Shown here in pieces: positions 1-7,965 of a stretch of 64,000 nt of DNA. The position numbers and the translations under genes are program-made. This DNA comes from JANXMY01 sp964251675 (GTDB lineage: Bacteria; Armatimonadota; Armatimonadia; Armatimonadales; Capsulimonadaceae). The notes below the pieces were generated by a model. It was not told the DNA's origin and searched no databases. It saw nothing but the letters and a program-made list of their open reading frames with translations. Each line of letters opens with the position of its first letter. Position 1 is the stretch's first letter. The DNA lies in the NCBI GenBank assembly GCA_964251675.1, contig CAXUKS010000008.1, positions 62,001 to 126,000 of the forward strand, written 5' to 3'.

Positions 1-3
1 CTA

Positions 4-399
4 ATGGCGTTCACGCTGACCCTGGCCGCCGGGCACTGCACGGGACTTTTTCCTGCGCTGTGCTGGCAGAACGCGCCCCTCCGCACGCAAAGCTTTGTGC
101 TGCTCTGTCACAATCCCGAAGCGGCGGGCGGCGACCGGGCGTACTGGCTCCGCTTTGACCTGCCTGCCGCCCTGACGGCCCTGCCGGAAGGTGATGCCTC
201 CGCCCCCGGCCAGCTTTTCCGGGCCGCGCTCGGCGTGCCTGATTGTGGTCTGCTTTATTTCGAACTGTACGCGCTGGACATTGTCACGCTGAACCTGCCC
301 GCCAGCGCCGACTGGGAAGCCGTGGACGGCGCCATGGAAGGCCACCTGCTTTCCCGTGCCCGTCTCTTTACGCCTTTGAAGAGGACCCCTGAGCTATGA
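4..399 (+). CDS. YbhB/YbcL-type PEBP (Raf kinase inhibitor-like) protein, possibly 5'-partial
   Basis: A 131-residue protein with the order of conserved blocks of bacterial phosphatidylethanolamine-binding-like proteins: FPALCW near the N-terminus, the HNPEAAGGDRAYWL ligand-loop block around residues 36-49, a PEG turn, CGLLYFELYALD around 81-92, and C-terminal AMEGHLL. Bacterial members are usually about 150-180 residues, so this one is short and lacks most of the central Gly/Pro-rich loop. The ATG at 4 is the first start visible, but the window edge is three bases upstream, so a longer N-terminus cannot be excluded. The biochemical role of bacterial members is unsettled. The stop overlaps the next gene, suggesting co-translation. 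Confidence 0.75.
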   Translation: MAFTLTLAAGHCTGLFPALCWQNAPLRTQSFVLLCHNPEAAGGDRAYWLRFDLPAALTALPEGDASAPGQLFRAALGVPDCGLLYFELYALDIVTLNLPASADWEAVDGAMEGHLLSRARLFTPLKRTPEL

Positions 400-593
400 T
401 GACTGACAACCCCGATGACCTGGACATCCTCACAGACGCCGCCGAAGACACCGAGGCCAGCACAGACGAGATGGACGCCCTGCCCGACGGCGACCGGCAG
501 TTGTCCACCGACAGCGCGGCGATTGACACCGGAACCAATGACAGCGATTTAGGGGCCGATGTCGCCGGAGACATCGGGCCTAAGCACGGGTAG
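396..593 (+). CDS. Small acidic protein of unknown function
   Basis: A 65-residue, Asp/Glu/Thr-rich ORF (start DNPDDLDILTDAAED) with no recognisable fold and almost no hydrophobic segment, probably disordered. Its start overlaps the stop of the PEBP gene by four bases (ATGA), which supports translational coupling. The next feature downstream is a hairpin followed by a T-tract. No family is recognised. A chance ORF is possible, but the overlap and the terminator placed after it favour a real gene. Confidence 0.45.
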   Translation: MMTDNPDDLDILTDAAEDTEASTDEMDALPDGDRQLSTDSAAIDTGTNDSDLGADVAGDIGPKHG

Positions 594-618
594 GCCCGTA
601 CAAAGACGAGAGGAAAAG

Positions 619-667
619 ACGCGGAGTAGGCCGAGGGGTTAAAACCCCTCGTCTTTTTCTCCTTCTT
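619..667 (+). terminator. Rho-independent terminator, left copy of an inverted pair
   Basis: The core 18-mer GAGGGGTTAAAACCCCTC (633-650) is a palindrome followed by GTCTTTTTCT. It would end transcription of the PEBP operon and, read from the other strand, the minus-strand helicase operon. Nearly the same sequence, inverted, occurs at 5606-5650 on the far side of that operon. Confidence 0.7.
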
Positions 668-674
668 TCCTTGC

Positions 675-2402
675 TCACAGCGGGCAAATCAGCGCATAGG
701 GGCACCTGCCGCATTCATCCGCAGAGGCAGGGGCGGCGGGGAAGCGGCTCTGGGCGATGCCCCGTGCAGCGGCATCGTACTTTTCTACCCGGTCGGCTTC
801 CCATTTGATCTGCTGATTGGTCGTGGGGGGCGCAACCACTTTGCACTCGCCGTGGGCGAGGTAGCGCAGCTCGATTCGCAGGGGGTCGTTCGGGTGGGTC
901 TGCGCGGCGGCGCGGCGGTACAGGGCGAGGCGCTTGTCCGTGTGGTCGTCGCCGCCGATGCGGCCTGTCAGGTGACGGGCCGCAATCAGCGTGCCGTCGG
1001 CGGAGTCTCGGCGCAGGGCATCGGGGCGCACAAAGACGTGGCAGTGCGTCAATGTCGCCCGCAAGGTGCGCGAATCGGTGCGCGTCTCGGTGGGACTGCC
1101 CATTTGTGCGGCCTCGCGGAGCATGGCGCGGGCGCTCTCTTTGTATTTGGCCTCATGCAGATGGCCGACCGGGCCGCTTTCTTCCCAAAACCCGTCTAAG
1201 CGGGCCAGGATTTCGGCTTCCGTGGGGGACTGAGCCTGGGCGCGGGCATCTTCCAGCCAGTCAAGCACCCGGCGCACACAGGCGTGAAATTGGGGATAGC
1301 CGCTCACACTGTAGCCGCCGGGCAGCTTCAGCGCATATTTATAGTGGTACTGGCGCGGACAGCGCCCGTAGGTTTCCAGCGCGGATACCGGGTATTCGGG
1401 CAGCATCGTAGGTGGCAGGCTCAAGACGTCCGGCACGGCAGTTTCGTCAGCCGCTTTGCCCGACGGCCAGACGTCTTCGGCAATGCCCAGGGCGTCCAGG
1501 CCGGGTCGGATGAGCGCCAGCAGTTCGGATGGGGCCAGCACGCGGTCCCCGCCGTAAGTGTCGGCGCGGCACAGGATCAAATGCTCGCGGGCGCGGGACA
1601 GGGCCACGAAAAACAGGCACATCTCTTCGTCGGTCTCAGTGTCGCCTGTGTCCGCTAGTCCCTTGTCCACCAGGCCCGGCGGGGCGGCGAGGCCATCGGA
1701 GCGTCCGCGTGTGGGGAAGTGGCCCGCGCTCAGGTGCGGCAGGAAGACGACCGGGTACTCTAAACCTTTGGCGGCATGCGCGGTCAGGAGGCGCACTGCG
1801 TCCCAGTCGTCGGCCTCTTCGGGCAGGGACACGCGCAGGGTCTCGCCGGAAGCCGTCCGGCGGCGCAGGTACGCCAGAAACTCGCGGACAGGGTGGGGCG
1901 GTCCGGCGTGCGTCTTCGGGACCACCATGCGCTGCACCGCGCCGGCGGCGAGGCCGAGAAGCTGATGGATCGCCAGCCCCGACGTCCTCTGGGTGAACGG
2001 GTCCGGGGCGCAGTCGAACAACTCCCGCAGAAAGCGGGACTGCCCGAACAGATAGTAGCGCAGGAGGGCGGCGGGGTCGCTGTCCATCGTTTCCAGCTCC
2101 GCCAGATGCTTGCCCAGAAGGCGCAAACCGGGATGCAGGCCCTCCTCCTGCAAAGCGTCCAGCAGGGGCGTCTCTTCGCGGGCGATCTGCGTCAGCAGGG
2201 TCAGGCTGTCCGCGAGGGGCACGGCGTACTCCGGCCAGGTCCCGACACGCACCAGCGCCGTGCCGCCGGTCTCGGCCAGCAGGGCCAGCAGGCAGAGCAG
2301 GTCCTTGATCTCGGAACGCTCCAGGAGCGGCCCCAGATACAGCGCGGGGACGCCCCGCGTCGCCAGTGCCTCGGACAAGCCCTGCGCCTGCCCGTTTCCA
2401 GC
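675..2402 (-). CDS. C-terminal part of frameshifted UvrD-like helicase (motor domain 2 plus Cys-cluster nuclease-like end)
   Basis: This frame continues the upstream helicase fragment after a break near 2385-2400. It holds LERSEIKDLLCLLALLA, then superfamily-1 motif V/VI regions: LLTAHAAKGLEYPVVFLPHL and FFVALSRAREHLILC. The end looks like an AddB/Cas4-type nuclease module, with SALETYGRCPRQYHYKYAL and a terminal CGRCPYALICPL cluster that could hold a 4Fe-4S cluster. The expected catalytic IDYK segment between GRIGGDD and RLALYRRAA is not visible, so nuclease activity is doubtful. The open frame extends upstream to 2714, but that part is out of register with the helicase homology and is probably not translated this way. 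The operon ends just after it at the palindrome at 619-667. Confidence 0.7.
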   Translation of the reverse strand, partial: AGNGQAQGLSEALATRGVPALYLGPLLERSEIKDLLCLLALLAETGGTALVRVGTWPEYAVPLADSLTLLTQIAREETPLLDALQEEGLHPGLRLLGKHLAELETMDSDPAALLRYYLFGQSRFLRELFDCAPDPFTQRTSGLAIHQLLGLAAGAVQRMVVPKTHAGPPHPVREFLAYLRRRTASGETLRVSLPEEADDWDAVRLLTAHAAKGLEYPVVFLPHLSAGHFPTRGRSDGLAAPPGLVDKGLADTGDTETDEEMCLFFVALSRAREHLILCRADTYGGDRVLAPSELLALIRPGLDALGIAEDVWPSGKAADETAVPDVLSLPPTMLPEYPVSALETYGRCPRQYHYKYALKLPGGYSVSGYPQFHACVRRVLDWLEDARAQAQSPTEAEILARLDGFWEESGPVGHLHEAKYKESARAMLREAAQMGSPTETRTDSRTLRATLTHCHVFVRPDALRRDSADGTLIAARHLTGRIGGDDHTDKRLALYRRAAAQTHPNDPLRIELRYLAHGECKVVAPPTTNQQIKWEADRVEKYDAAARGIAQSRFPAAPASADECGRCPYALICPL

Positions 2403-4135
2403 GTCCGGGCCGTCCGGGCAATGCCGTCCGCCTGCCCCTCGGCATCCGGGGCGGCGGCTTGTGCGACGGCGGGAAATGCAGCCGTGTCGTCCACGCCCCG
2501 GTGTGCCTGCCAGCCCGCGCTCTCCAATACGCCGGGACCGTCCATCTGCCGGGCCGCTTCGCCAAACAGGGACACAATGGCCGACCGGGAGCGGTAGTTG
2601 ACGCCCAAATCCAGCCGCTGCCCATTCGGATAGTCGCGGGCAAAGGCGGCGACATTGGCGGGCGACGCCCCCTGAAACTGATAAATGCTTTGCCGGCTGT
2701 CCCCGACCGCCCACAGCCCCCGCGCCTCATCGCCCGCCAGCAGGCGCACCAGCCTTGCCGAAGCTCGGTTCACATCCTGATATTCGTCGGCCAGAACGTG
2801 CGGGTACTCCGCCTGCAGGATCGCCCGGACATCGGCGTGCCCTTCCAGCAGCGCGACGGTCTGCGTGATCAAATCCGCGTAATCCAGAAAGCCGTTTTCG
2901 CGCTTGAGCCGCTCATAAATCGGATAGCAGCGGGCCACTTCGGCGGCTTTCGCGGCCTGTATCTGCGCTTTATCGACGGCCTCCTGGTCTTTTTTGAGAA
3001 CTTTCCCGCCCCGCGCCTTCAGCGCCGCCGCCTCCGCGTCGGCTTTGACAGTCATCGCCGCGCAGAGTTCGGCGTAGCGTTCCGGCGGGCACAGCTCGTC
3101 TTTGGCCCGCTTGATTTGGCCTAAAATCGGCCCCAGATGCACCGCCGGGTTGTACAGATTGTCCAGCACGTCCAAGTTCAGATCGGCCAGATGGTTCTCC
3201 AAAAGCGTGACCGCATCCAGCCCGTCCAGCAGCTTCGGGTCCCCGCCGGGGCCAAGCCGCTCGCCGAAGCGGCGCAGCACCTCTAAGCCGAACGAGTGAA
3301 ACGTGCCCACCCAGGGACCGACCGTCTTTGTCCCCACTCCGGCCAGCGCCAGCCGCTCGCGCATTTCCCCGGCGGCTTTGCGGGAGAACGTCAGCGCCAA
3401 AATCTTCTCGGCAGGGACGCCCTGCTGCTGCACCAGAAAGCGGCACCGCTCCACCAGCGTCTTGGTTTTGCCCGTGCCCGGCCCAGCCCCCAGCAGCAGC
3501 GGCCCGGTCAGCGCGTGCGCGGCGGCCTGCTGCGACGGGTCCAGCGCCACCGGCTTTGCCGACGCCGGGGCCGGGCGCTCCGCGCCTTCCGTCAGCGGCG
3601 GCAGCAGGATGGCCTCGGCGAGCTGACTTTGCACGATAAACGCGGGCAGCCCCAGCAGCTCAGCCATCTCCGAAGCGTTTTTGCCCTCCTCCAGAAACAG
3701 CCGCCGGGCCAGCGGGCCGGGCAGGAGCAGCTCAGCAGCAAAGGCGTTGGCCTCCCCTTCGCGCTTCTGCCGGGGCGAATAGCCGTCCACCACGCTCTGC
3801 GGGCTGCCGGGCACTTCAGCGGTTCCATGCGGGTCCAGGTCGCCCGGCAAGCAGTGGCAGGTTTCCGAATGCAGCCAGACATGGGCAAACTCATGGGCGG
3901 CATCAAACCGCTGCTCCGCCAAATCCAGCGAGCTATCCTGATAAATGACTTCGTACTGCAGGTTCAGCACCGCCCGCGCCCCGGCCAGCAGAACGTCATT
4001 CGGCTCCAGAAACTCGCGCTCGATCCCCGTCGCCGCCTGACACGCCTGCACCACGTTTTCGGCAGGCGTCGGCGTGTCCATCCCCAGACCAAGCTCTACT
4101 CGTTTGGCCCGTGCGCGTCGCTTGATGTCGGTCAT
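2201..4135 (-). CDS. ImmA/IrrE metallopeptidase fused to UvrD-type helicase, N-terminal part (frameshifted after ~2390)
   Basis: Residues 1-180 form an ImmA/IrrE-type zinc peptidase: HEFAH at 81-85 and the second-ligand block EGEANAFAAELLLP around 126-139. After a linker a superfamily-1A helicase starts: Walker A GAGPGTGKT at 217-225, FSRKAAGEM, DEYQDVNRAS (motif II), GDSRQSIYQFQGA (motif III) and NYRSR (motif IV). Homology stops near LETG at about 2390 and resumes one frame lower in the 675-2402 segment. A single missing base, or a -1 slip, would restore one protein of about 1150 residues. The start is 5 bp downstream of the preceding HTH gene in the same operon. IrrE-type peptidases in Deinococcus cleave an XRE repressor after DNA damage. 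A similar link to the neighbouring HTH protein is inference. Confidence 0.8.
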   Translation of the reverse strand: MTDIKRRARAKRVELGLGMDTPTPAENVVQACQAATGIEREFLEPNDVLLAGARAVLNLQYEVIYQDSSLDLAEQRFDAAHEFAHVWLHSETCHCLPGDLDPHGTAEVPGSPQSVVDGYSPRQKREGEANAFAAELLLPGPLARRLFLEEGKNASEMAELLGLPAFIVQSQLAEAILLPPLTEGAERPAPASAKPVALDPSQQAAAHALTGPLLLGAGPGTGKTKTLVERCRFLVQQQGVPAEKILALTFSRKAAGEMRERLALAGVGTKTVGPWVGTFHSFGLEVLRRFGERLGPGGDPKLLDGLDAVTLLENHLADLNLDVLDNLYNPAVHLGPILGQIKRAKDELCPPERYAELCAAMTVKADAEAAALKARGGKVLKKDQEAVDKAQIQAAKAAEVARCYPIYERLKRENGFLDYADLITQTVALLEGHADVRAILQAEYPHVLADEYQDVNRASARLVRLLAGDEARGLWAVGDSRQSIYQFQGASPANVAAFARDYPNGQRLDLGVNYRSRSAIVSLFGEAARQMDGPGVLESAGWQAHRGVDDTAAFPAVAQAAAPDAEGQADGIARTARTLETGRRRACPRHWRRGASPRCIWGRSWSVPRSRTCSACWPCWPRPAARRWCVSGPGRSTPCPSRTA

Positions 4136-4140
4136 TCGTC

Positions 4141-4779
4141 TTAGTCTTTTCCTTCTTTGCTCGCTTCGGCCAGCCAGAAGGCTTTGTCTTCGTCAGACAT
4201 CTTTGGGTTGCGGCGCACTTCGTCGGCGAACGAGGGCTGCCGGACTGGACTTTGCAATCTGCCGCGTTCCTGCACCATCTTCGGCGCGGCTTTGGCCTTG
4301 TAGTGGGTGGCATTTGCCAGCTTGGGAGGGCCGCTCAAATAGGCCCGCACTTCGTCCGTGGTGCGTTCCAGTGCCTGTGCCAGCCGGTCAATCAGCCCAG
4401 ACGGCAGGGTCCAGGCGTCTAAAACACGCTGTTCCAGGCGTACCAGCAGGGTCCGGTCCATTCGCAGGGTTCGGGCAAGGTCGGCCCCGGACAGCCCCCG
4501 CCGCTCTGCTTCCGAGGCTAGTCCGGTGAGCGGGGGCCGTGCGGGGGCAACATCATAATCTGCGTCATAGTCCGCGAGAGGGTCAGTCAGCGTCAGCCCC
4601 AGCGCGAACCGGCTGAAGCCGACGGTTACGAAATCGTCCTCGAACTGCGGGAAACGGGCGGCCCACCGGCGCAGCAGGGTCCGGTCATCGGGGGCGGCAT
4701 CAAGCGCCCTGTCAAAGGCGAGCGTTGCTTCATAGACATCGGCATCGTCCGGGACTGTCTCTAAAATCTCATCGGTCAT
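4141..4779 (-). CDS. HTH-domain protein, possible regulator or peptidase target
   Basis: A 212-residue protein of no family I can name. Residues about 95-160 look like an XRE-type helix-turn-helix plus supporting helices: EAERRGLSGADLARTLRM, then LVRLEQRVLDAWTLP and LIDRLAQALERTTDEVRAYL. The N-terminus is acidic and the C-terminus is Lys-rich with SDEDKAFWLAEASKE. Its start overlaps the stop of the sigma-factor gene by four bases and its stop is 5 bp before the IrrE-helicase start, so the three are one operon. By analogy with IrrE/DdrO pairs it could be the repressor cleaved by the peptidase, or an anti-sigma partner. Neither is shown by the sequence. Confidence 0.6.
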   Translation of the reverse strand: MTDEILETVPDDADVYEATLAFDRALDAAPDDRTLLRRWAARFPQFEDDFVTVGFSRFALGLTLTDPLADYDADYDVAPARPPLTGLASEAERRGLSGADLARTLRMDRTLLVRLEQRVLDAWTLPSGLIDRLAQALERTTDEVRAYLSGPPKLANATHYKAKAAPKMVQERGRLQSPVRQPSFADEVRRNPKMSDEDKAFWLAEASKEGKD

Positions 4780-5549
4780 GGGCGTGTTCCCAGCGTGGTC
4801 AAAAGTGTTTTAGCTCTGTCTTTCCAGTTGCGGAGCGTGCGGTCGGCCACGCCCATCTTGGCGGCAATCTCTTTGTCGTTATAGCCGAGCCGGTGAAGCG
4901 TATAATACTCGGCAAATCCAGGCACGGCCTGCGTGATGGCCTGAACCATCTGCTGCGTCTCAATGTCCTCAAAGGCGGTTTCGCTGGCCGTGTCCGGCAG
5001 GTCGTCTCCCTGGTCGCGCTCCTTGCCGTCCGCCCATTCCGTAGTCAGGGACTGTGTCTTCCGGCGCTGCCGGGCGGCGTGCTTGAAGGCATCGGAAAGG
5101 CGGAACTTGAAGCCGTAGGCGAAGTTGCATTCCCAGAACTCCTGCCCGGCATCGGTGCTGCGGATATACCCGATCAGAGTCAAAAGCGCGTCTTCCACGG
5201 CATCCTCTACATCGGCGGCAAACAGGGCGCTCCACTGCAAAGCCCGCACTTTCACGAGAGGCCGCAGGCGATCAATCAGGGCTGTGAGGGCGGCATCCGA
5301 CGCCTGTATGTTTCCCGACCGCAGGAAGCCGCGCACGACCGCGACCAGGGTTTCGTGGGCTAGGCGGCGGTCTCTGCTGGTTTCCTTTGCCCGCACCACC
5401 ACCTGCCCGGTGGGCAGGTGGCTGAGGGCGATTAGCTCCGCCGTGACGGCGTCGGTGCGCGTGTGGCGGGACGTGAGCGGAAACAGAAAGTCAGCGGCTC
5501 CGTCAATAGCCCTGTCTTCAAGAGTGCTGTCTTCAGAAGTGTTACTCAT
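4776..5549 (-). CDS. Sigma-70-family-like factor, first gene of the IrrE-helicase operon
   Basis: A 257-residue protein. The middle resembles sigma region 2 (LFAADVEDAVEDALLTLIGYIRS, then FRLSDAFKHAARQRRK) and the C-terminus is a region-4-like HTH: GFAEYYTLHRLGYNDKEIAAKMGV followed by RTLRNWKDRAKTLL. The region-2 match is weak, so an ECF-like or atypical sigma factor is the best description. The first 60 residues have no recognised domain. Translational coupling (ATGA) to the HTH gene implies stoichiometric production. No clear promoter was assigned upstream. Confidence 0.65.
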   Translation of the reverse strand: MSNTSEDSTLEDRAIDGAADFLFPLTSRHTRTDAVTAELIALSHLPTGQVVVRAKETSRDRRLAHETLVAVVRGFLRSGNIQASDAALTALIDRLRPLVKVRALQWSALFAADVEDAVEDALLTLIGYIRSTDAGQEFWECNFAYGFKFRLSDAFKHAARQRRKTQSLTTEWADGKERDQGDDLPDTASETAFEDIETQQMVQAITQAVPGFAEYYTLHRLGYNDKEIAAKMGVADRTLRNWKDRAKTLLTTLGTRP

Positions 5550-5605
5550 TCATCTTACTCATAGGGCACTCCAAAAAGCGGAAAGGGATCACAAAACAAA
5601 AGGCC

Positions 5606-5650
5606 GAAGAAGAGAAGACGAGGGGTTAAAACCTCTCGGCCCTCCGCCCT
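5606..5650 (-). terminator. Palindromic terminator-like element, right copy of an inverted pair
   Basis: The hairpin at 5620-5637 (GAGGGGTT and AACCTCTC around a central AA) lies in sequence that, read on the minus strand, matches 619-667 over about 40 bp (GCGGAG...CCGAG...AACCCCTCGTCTT). The two copies point inward at the ends of the sigma/HTH/helicase operon. It lies upstream of the sigma gene, where a terminator for that operon is not expected. Confidence 0.5.
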
Positions 5651-5763
5651 CTTGTTTTTTTCTTTATTTTCGCCTTGCCTTCCGCTTTTTCCTCCGGCAC
5701 GGGGAGTGTATTTATGACACACCAAAACAAACGCCCTGAGCGGCAAAGAAAAGCGAACACACC

Positions 5764-6777
5764 ATGACTACAAAAGAACAAGAAACACAGCAAGAAACAA
5801 ACGCGCCCTGGCAGGCGCGGCTGGCCGGGCTGACCGTCGGCACGCCCCGGCGGCACGGCAGCCTGTGCGTCTACCCCCTGCTGGGGGATAATCAGGGCAC
5901 GAACACCTATCGCCTGCTGGAAGAGGCGCTTCTGGCGGGAACGCTGACGGTGGAAGAAACCAGCCTCGGCGGCACTGTCCCCACCCTGCGGCTGACCAAC
6001 ACCGGCCCGGAGCGGGTGCTGCTGCTGGACGGCGAAGAGCTGGTGGGGGCCAAGCAGAACCGCATCGTCAACACGAGCGTTCTGGTGGATGCCCACACGA
6101 CCCTGAGCCTGCCGGTGACCTGCGTGGAAGCGGGCCGCTGGCGGCAGGACACGGCGCGGTTTGCGTCAGGCGGCAGCCATTACAATGCGCGGGGGCGGCA
6201 GAAAAAAGTCGCCGAAGTGTCGGCGTCCTTGGCTCAGTCAGGCCGGGCAGACGCCGATCAAAACCGGGTCTGGTCGGACATCAACGACAAGCTGTCCCGC
6301 ATGGCGGTCCCCGCGCCGACGGGGGCGCTGCATGAAGTGACGCGCACCTATGCGGGCGATCTGGAAGCGTATCAAAATGCGCTGGGGACGCCGGAGCCGG
6401 GGCAGGTGGGGGCGCTGTTTGCGCTGGGCCGGGATCTGGTCGGGCTGGACTGCTTTGATCAGGCCCGCACGCTGGCCGCGCTGCTGCCCAAGCTGGTGGC
6501 GTCCTATGCGCTGGACGCCCTGGAAGAGCGCACGCCTGAAGCCGCGCCGCCGGTGCCGGTGGCGGCGGACTGGCTGACCCGGCTGGCCGGGGCGGAAGCC
6601 GTCCGCCACCCTGCCGTGGGTCTGGGCGAGGACCTGCGGCTGTCCGGCCCGCGTCTGGCAGGCGCGGCATTGGAGTTCGGCGGCGCGGCCCCGCACCTGT
6701 CCGCGTTTGCGGCGTCCGGGGAGGCTTCCGGTGGCACGCCTCCCCGGACACGCATGGCGCGTCCGTCGGTGCGGTGA
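5764..6777 (+). CDS. ARPP-1 domain protein
   Basis: A 337-residue cytosolic protein carrying the hallmark of the ARPP-1 family (found beside ADP-ribosylglycohydrolase, rhodanese and phosphatase modules): LLLDGEELVGAKQNRIVNTS around residues 83-102, followed by LPVTCVEAGRW. The family's biochemical activity is not established. It is transcribed away from the sigma operon, with only a weak purine-rich stretch before the ATG at 5764. The Pro/Arg-rich C-terminal 20 residues look unstructured. A dispersed repeat follows the stop. Confidence 0.75.
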   Translation: MTTKEQETQQETNAPWQARLAGLTVGTPRRHGSLCVYPLLGDNQGTNTYRLLEEALLAGTLTVEETSLGGTVPTLRLTNTGPERVLLLDGEELVGAKQNRIVNTSVLVDAHTTLSLPVTCVEAGRWRQDTARFASGGSHYNARGRQKKVAEVSASLAQSGRADADQNRVWSDINDKLSRMAVPAPTGALHEVTRTYAGDLEAYQNALGTPEPGQVGALFALGRDLVGLDCFDQARTLAALLPKLVASYALDALEERTPEAAPPVPVAADWLTRLAGAEAVRHPAVGLGEDLRLSGPRLAGAALEFGGAAPHLSAFAASGEASGGTPPRTRMARPSVR

Positions 6778-6787
6778 GGATAGTTTG

Positions 6788-6814
6788 GTTCCCCTATTAT
6801 TGGGGGCCAGGGGG
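6788..6814 (+). repeat. Dispersed palindromic repeat, family A copy 1
   Basis: GTTCCCCTATTATTGGGGGC followed by CAGGGGG. A second copy with few differences lies at 13740-13765. Both lie in gaps between host genes. The short CCCC/GGGG stem suggests a REP-like element. Confidence 0.6.
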
Positions 6815-6816
6815 CG

Positions 6817-7785
6817 TCATAACTGGCCGCGCATCAGCGCGTTGCTGCCACGCAGGCGGAACTGATGCGGCGTCATTCCTGTCACTTTGCGGAAGGCGCG
6901 GATGAAATTCGTGTAGTCCGTGTAGCCGATCCGGTCGGCAATGGCTTTCACGGGCAAATCGGTGTCTTTGAGCAGAAACCCGGCCTGCTGCACCTTCCAC
7001 TCTAAAATCACTTCACCCGGCGACCGGCCCAGGCGTCGGCGGAAGGCGCGGGTCAGGCCCTCGCGGGAGACGCCGACCGCTTCAGCCACCGCCTCGACGC
7101 TGATCCCCGGCGCTTCGCGGTCATGGATCAGGTGAATAGCCCGTGTGACCAGGTCTCCGGCGGCGTCGGGCGCCTCCTGAGTGCGGGCGGAGTCGGCCAG
7201 CGCCAGAAGAAGCTCCAGCACCAGCTCCGCGCCGTCCAGTGCGTCCAGAGGAACCACGGCCGTGCCCTGCGTCTCAAACGACAGCAGCCGCCGCCGCACG
7301 GGAGCCGCCGGGTCCAGCGCGTAGATCGCCCCGAAGCGGGCCAGCAGGTCGCGGACCATTGCGTGGGCGGCCAGCCCGGTAAACTCAAACGCCAGCAGCC
7401 GCCAGCCCGGCTCGGCCCGGTAGCCGGTCTGCGGGTCATTGATCTCACAGAGAAATCCGGTGTTCGGAGGCAGCCGATACTCGCCGTTCCCGTCCCAGAA
7501 CACGCCCTCCCCGGCCAGCGTGCAGCAGAAATAGCAGTGGGTATCCCAGCGTCGCCGTCCTTCGGAGCGATAGCCCGGCTCTATCACGGCCTGAACGCTG
7601 ATATTCTGCGGGCGCGGCGACAGCGGCAGGGCGTCCAGAAGCTGAAACCGCACGTCCCACAGCCGCCGGTGCGTGTGGGGAAGCGTAAACACCCATTCTG
7701 TCTCCATCTCCGGCGGTCCCGCCAGCGCGTGCAGAGTCAGGGCGGTCAGTGCCAGCACAGGGCGGTCAGTTAATTTCTGTTCCAC
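6817..7785 (-). CDS. AraC/XylS-family transcriptional regulator
   Basis: A 322-residue regulator. The N-terminal 200 residues form a cupin-like sensor region (RRRWDTHCYFCCTLAGEGVF, then YRLPPNTGFLCE). The C-terminal 100 residues are the double HTH of the AraC family: ISVEAVAEAVGVSREGLTRA, then the family signature VKAIADRIGYTDYTNFIRAF and a final GMTPHQFR. It is divergent from the aldo/keto reductase at 7966 with about 180 bp between, so it probably controls that gene, itself, or both. The ligand is unknown. The start at 7785 gives full coverage of the sensor domain. Confidence 0.85.
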   Translation of the reverse strand: MEQKLTDRPVLALTALTLHALAGPPEMETEWVFTLPHTHRRLWDVRFQLLDALPLSPRPQNISVQAVIEPGYRSEGRRRWDTHCYFCCTLAGEGVFWDGNGEYRLPPNTGFLCEINDPQTGYRAEPGWRLLAFEFTGLAAHAMVRDLLARFGAIYALDPAAPVRRRLLSFETQGTAVVPLDALDGAELVLELLLALADSARTQEAPDAAGDLVTRAIHLIHDREAPGISVEAVAEAVGVSREGLTRAFRRRLGRSPGEVILEWKVQQAGFLLKDTDLPVKAIADRIGYTDYTNFIRAFRKVTGMTPHQFRLRGSNALMRGQL

Positions 7786-7826
7786 AAGGCTGTCTCCAAT
7801 TGCGATGTTCGTATAACTATAACCTC

Positions 7827-7843
7827 AAAGTTACGTTAAAGTT
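7827..7843. promoter_or_regulatory. Direct hexamer repeat between araC-like gene and aldo/keto reductase
   Basis: AAAGTT occurs at 7827-7832 and 7838-7843, 11 bp apart (one helical turn), in the AT-rich divergent intergenic region. Same-face direct repeats are the usual binding layout for AraC-family dimers, so this is a candidate site for the neighbouring regulator. It is based only on spacing and position. Confidence 0.35.
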
Positions 7844-7965
7844 GCGTTTTCTTCTCTGACGAACTCTTTTGACTATTTTAACACACTTCCTCATGATTTC
7901 TCCTGCGGGGCGGGAAGGACTCGAGCGCGGGGCTGTCGAACGAAGCAGGCAGGAGATACGCTGCC

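Noticed and set aside
2403..2714. Upstream extension of the helicase C-terminal reading frame to an ATG at 2714
   Set aside because: The peptide has no homology there, and the same DNA encodes conserved helicase motifs in the neighbouring frame.
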